This document shows positions 36,305-39,006 of a DNA stretch of 39,006 nt, piece by piece. This stretch comes from Bacteroidales bacterium (lineage in GTDB: Bacteria > Bacteroidota > Bacteroidia > Bacteroidales > UBA12077): contig JAUWQL010000018.1 in NCBI GenBank assembly GCA_030611105.1, positions 1 to 39,006 on the forward strand. The letters are read 5' to 3'. The position numbers and the translations under genes are program-made. Positions within the stretch are counted from its first letter, which is position 1; every line of letters begins with the position of its first letter. The notes under the pieces were generated by a model, which saw only the letters and a program-made list of their open reading frames with translations, was not told the DNA's origin and did no database searches.

Positions 36305-38764
36305 CTAAAATTTTGCAGTTAATTTAAGATTAAACCTTCGCGAAGTTAAATAATTTGGTACAGCATACTGAGAAGCATTTCCTGCCTGGTTATTCACAGT
36401 TTTAATCCAGGTATAAGAAATAGTGTTATTAATATCGAGTAAGTTAAAAATCTCGAAGCTAATCCACATGTCTTCAAAAGCATTTAGCCATTTTGCTTTT
36501 TCAAATGTTTTACCTTCACTAATAATAACTTTCGAAAAACCCAAATCAACACGTTTGTATGGCTTCATTCTAAAAACCTGATCATAACGATCTTTTTCCG
36601 GCGATGAAAATGGTAGTCGGCTTCCATAATGTAAACTCAGGTTCATTCTAAACGAAGGATTCATTGGCAGATAATCCTGGAAATACAAACTAAAATTAAC
36701 CAATTGATCTGTTGGTCGTGGATAATAGCCTGGTTCAATTCGTTCACCCTCTGAGTTATAGTAAAAATCACCATCAATATCTTCCTTTGTTTGCATTAAT
36801 GATAAACTGGCCCATGATTCAATACCCTGAACAAATTCACCATTAATTTTAAAATCAACTCCGTAAGCGTATCCTTTAGCCATATTTTCGCCCGAATATT
36901 CAAGGTGAACGTTATCAATCTTATAAGGAATTAAATCTTTTAAAATCTTATAATAAAGCTCGGTAGTTAATTTAAATGGCCGACTCCAGGCATCAAAAAC
37001 ATAATCGTTACCCAAAACAAAATGTATAGATTTTTGCGATTTAATATCAGTATTTACAATACCATCCGGATTTTTCATTTCTTTATAAAACGGCGGCTGA
37101 TAATAAAACCCCGTTGCAAACCTGAAAAGCATATTCTTTTTCCATTCGGGTTTATATGATACCAACATTCGTGGAGTAATAATAAACTCATCATTAAAAT
37201 CCCAGTAATTAGCACGTACACCAATATTAAAATAAATATCAGCATTGTTAGCTAATTTTTTATTATGAGTATTTTGTATGTATGCTGTAATTCTGTTCGA
37301 TTGAATTTTATTTATTGCCCGGACAGTTTCGTATAATTCAATGCTTTCACCATTATATGGTAAAGAAAATCCAGCAGAATCAAGCATTTTCCACTGATTA
37401 ATATGATCATCAATTTCTTCGTAATTATATTTTGCTCCCCAACGCAATTTGTTGTTAATTGTATAATATCCACCTTTAATTGAAACAGAATAAACATTAG
37501 CAGTTAAATAATTGCGGGCATGATTTAAAAAAGTTCCTACACCTATATTCATAATACTATCACCATGTGTATCTGAACCAATTACATTATCTAATTCGTT
37601 CAAATAATACTGACCCTGAATATCGTACGTTTCTTCCTCATTTGTTTGATATGCCGATATGATCAGTTTTAATACCAGATTCTCGTTAGGATAATAATTT
37701 GTAGTGAAAGCTCCAAGGTAAGTTTCAAACCTATCTACTTCCTTACCATCATAGTAAATTGTCAGGTTTAAAGCTTCATCAATAGTGCCAAAAGATGTTT
37801 TTCTGTTTTCAGGTGCAAACTGGTAACTGTTTAAAGAATAATAAGCCAGGAAATCAAAATCAAGAGATCTGTTTACTTTGTATGTTAAATAAGATTGAAA
37901 ATCATAAAAATTCGGATTGTAGTCTCCTTTTGTTTCTAAAGAATTTAAAACATATTGTGATGTTTTATACCGGAATCCTGTATTATAAGTGAACTTCCCT
38001 TTTTTGGAAATATCTTCCAGGTGAGCTGTACCACCAAGTAAACTTAAAGAAACAGATCCCGAGAATTCAACAGGCTTGTTATATCTTATATCTAAAACCG
38101 ATGACATTTTATCTCCAAATCGTGATTCAAATCCACCTGAAGAAAAGTGAATTGACGAAATCATATCTGAATTCAAAAAGCTTAATCCCTCTTGCTGTCC
38201 CGAACGAACCAACATCGGCCTGTAAATCTCAATATCGTTAACATATACCAAATTCTCATCAAAATTACCACCACGTACCGAATACTGAGAACTTAATTCG
38301 GAACTTGATGCAACACCCGGCAGTGTTTTTATTAGCGATTCAATATTTCCTGAAATATCAGGGTATAAATCAATATGCTTTGCTTCAATTTTTACCAGAT
38401 TACTCTCAGGTGACAGCTCCCCCACTACCGAAACTTCGCCAATATCGCTCACCGAAATTGCCATAATAATATTATAATTTGAGATGCTGTCAGTTTCAGA
38501 GTTTAGTGTAAAACTTTGGGCTACATATCCAATGCACGAAACCTGAATTAAAACATTTTTATCTTTTAGGATTTTCAGAGAATAAGTTCCATCTCTATCA
38601 GAAATAACTCCCGTATTATTCGACATATTACGAATATGAGCTGATTCTACGGGTTTACCATCAGGATCAAGCACTTTCCCTGTTAAGGATATTACGTTTT
38701 GTGCACTCGATGAAAATGCAAAAAATAAAATAAATATGTAAATCGCAGTTATTAACCTCATCAA
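36305..38764 (-). CDS. TonB-dependent receptor with carboxypeptidase-like N-terminal domain
   Basis: SLTGKVLDPDGKPVESAHIRNMSNNTGVISDRDGTYSL...GNIESLIKTLPGVASSSELSSQYSVRGGNFDENLVYVNDIEIYRP...; beta-barrel to C-terminal F. Confidence 0.93.
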   Translation of the reverse strand: MMRLITAIYIFILFFAFSSSAQNVISLTGKVLDPDGKPVESAHIRNMSNNTGVISDRDGTYSLKILKDKNVLIQVSCIGYVAQSFTLNSETDSISNYNIIMAISVSDIGEVSVVGELSPESNLVKIEAKHIDLYPDISGNIESLIKTLPGVASSSELSSQYSVRGGNFDENLVYVNDIEIYRPMLVRSGQQEGLSFLNSDMISSIHFSSGGFESRFGDKMSSVLDIRYNKPVEFSGSVSLSLLGGTAHLEDISKKGKFTYNTGFRYKTSQYVLNSLETKGDYNPNFYDFQSYLTYKVNRSLDFDFLAYYSLNSYQFAPENRKTSFGTIDEALNLTIYYDGKEVDRFETYLGAFTTNYYPNENLVLKLIISAYQTNEEETYDIQGQYYLNELDNVIGSDTHGDSIMNIGVGTFLNHARNYLTANVYSVSIKGGYYTINNKLRWGAKYNYEEIDDHINQWKMLDSAGFSLPYNGESIELYETVRAINKIQSNRITAYIQNTHNKKLANNADIYFNIGVRANYWDFNDEFIITPRMLVSYKPEWKKNMLFRFATGFYYQPPFYKEMKNPDGIVNTDIKSQKSIHFVLGNDYVFDAWSRPFKLTTELYYKILKDLIPYKIDNVHLEYSGENMAKGYAYGVDFKINGEFVQGIESWASLSLMQTKEDIDGDFYYNSEGERIEPGYYPRPTDQLVNFSLYFQDYLPMNPSFRMNLSLHYGSRLPFSSPEKDRYDQVFRMKPYKRVDLGFSKVIISEGKTFEKAKWLNAFEDMWISFEIFNLLDINNTISYTWIKTVNNQAGNASQYAVPNYLTSRRFNLKLTAKF

Positions 38765-39006
38765 TCAACAAATAATTACTATGCTATAAACATCAAAATC
38801 AAGAAATTATTTTGCAGTTTTTAAGAAAGTCAAAATTAATTCATTTGGTTTAAATTAAAAAAAATCGTAATTATTTAGCTGGTTTCGAAAAACAGAATAT
38901 ATTTATCGTTATTAACAATTAATGAACTGTTTTTGTGTCTCGATTGTAAAATACAAAAAAATGCGGTGTTATTAACAATTTCGTTTCATTTTTCTTTATA
39001 AAAAGA

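Noticed and set aside
1-39006. CRISPR array, prophage, rRNA, or full IS element
   Set aside because: No regularly spaced direct repeats, phage structural genes, rRNA sequence or transposase ORF seen in the window.

Overview
This is a 39-kb stretch of an AT-rich Bacteroidetes (Bacteroidales-like) chromosome. It is mostly ordinary housekeeping and lineage-typical genes: ribD, prmC, recX, prfB with its programmed frameshift, ruvC, serS, rpmA/rplU, mutL, two rhomboid proteases, an EEP-family nuclease, a threonine/serine dehydratase, dapD, a GT9 glycosyltransferase, DUF4301 and a TonB-dependent receptor. A small accessory segment at about 14.3-18.7 kb holds a tiny lipoprotein, an XRE regulator, a D12-class adenine methyltransferase, a conserved 162-aa partner, a DUF4468-like protein and a winged-helix-like orphan, and ends at tRNA-Ala(GGC). 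The strongest second-look items are: (1) a degenerate second tRNA-Ala 5' half interrupted by two different short palindromic insertions, with relatives of those palindromes elsewhere in the window; (2) a ~179-bp MITE-like element with 18-bp terminal inverted repeats directly upstream of serS; (3) the XRE-methyltransferase-162 aa cassette with an operator-like inverted repeat inside its promoter and no visible restriction enzyme; (4) a TPR-Ig-caspase gene 15 bp upstream of a beta-propeller/SpoIIE-type phosphatase gene whose first codons contain a perfect 16-bp terminator-like hairpin. All family assignments come from reading translations and recalled motifs; no database search was run.
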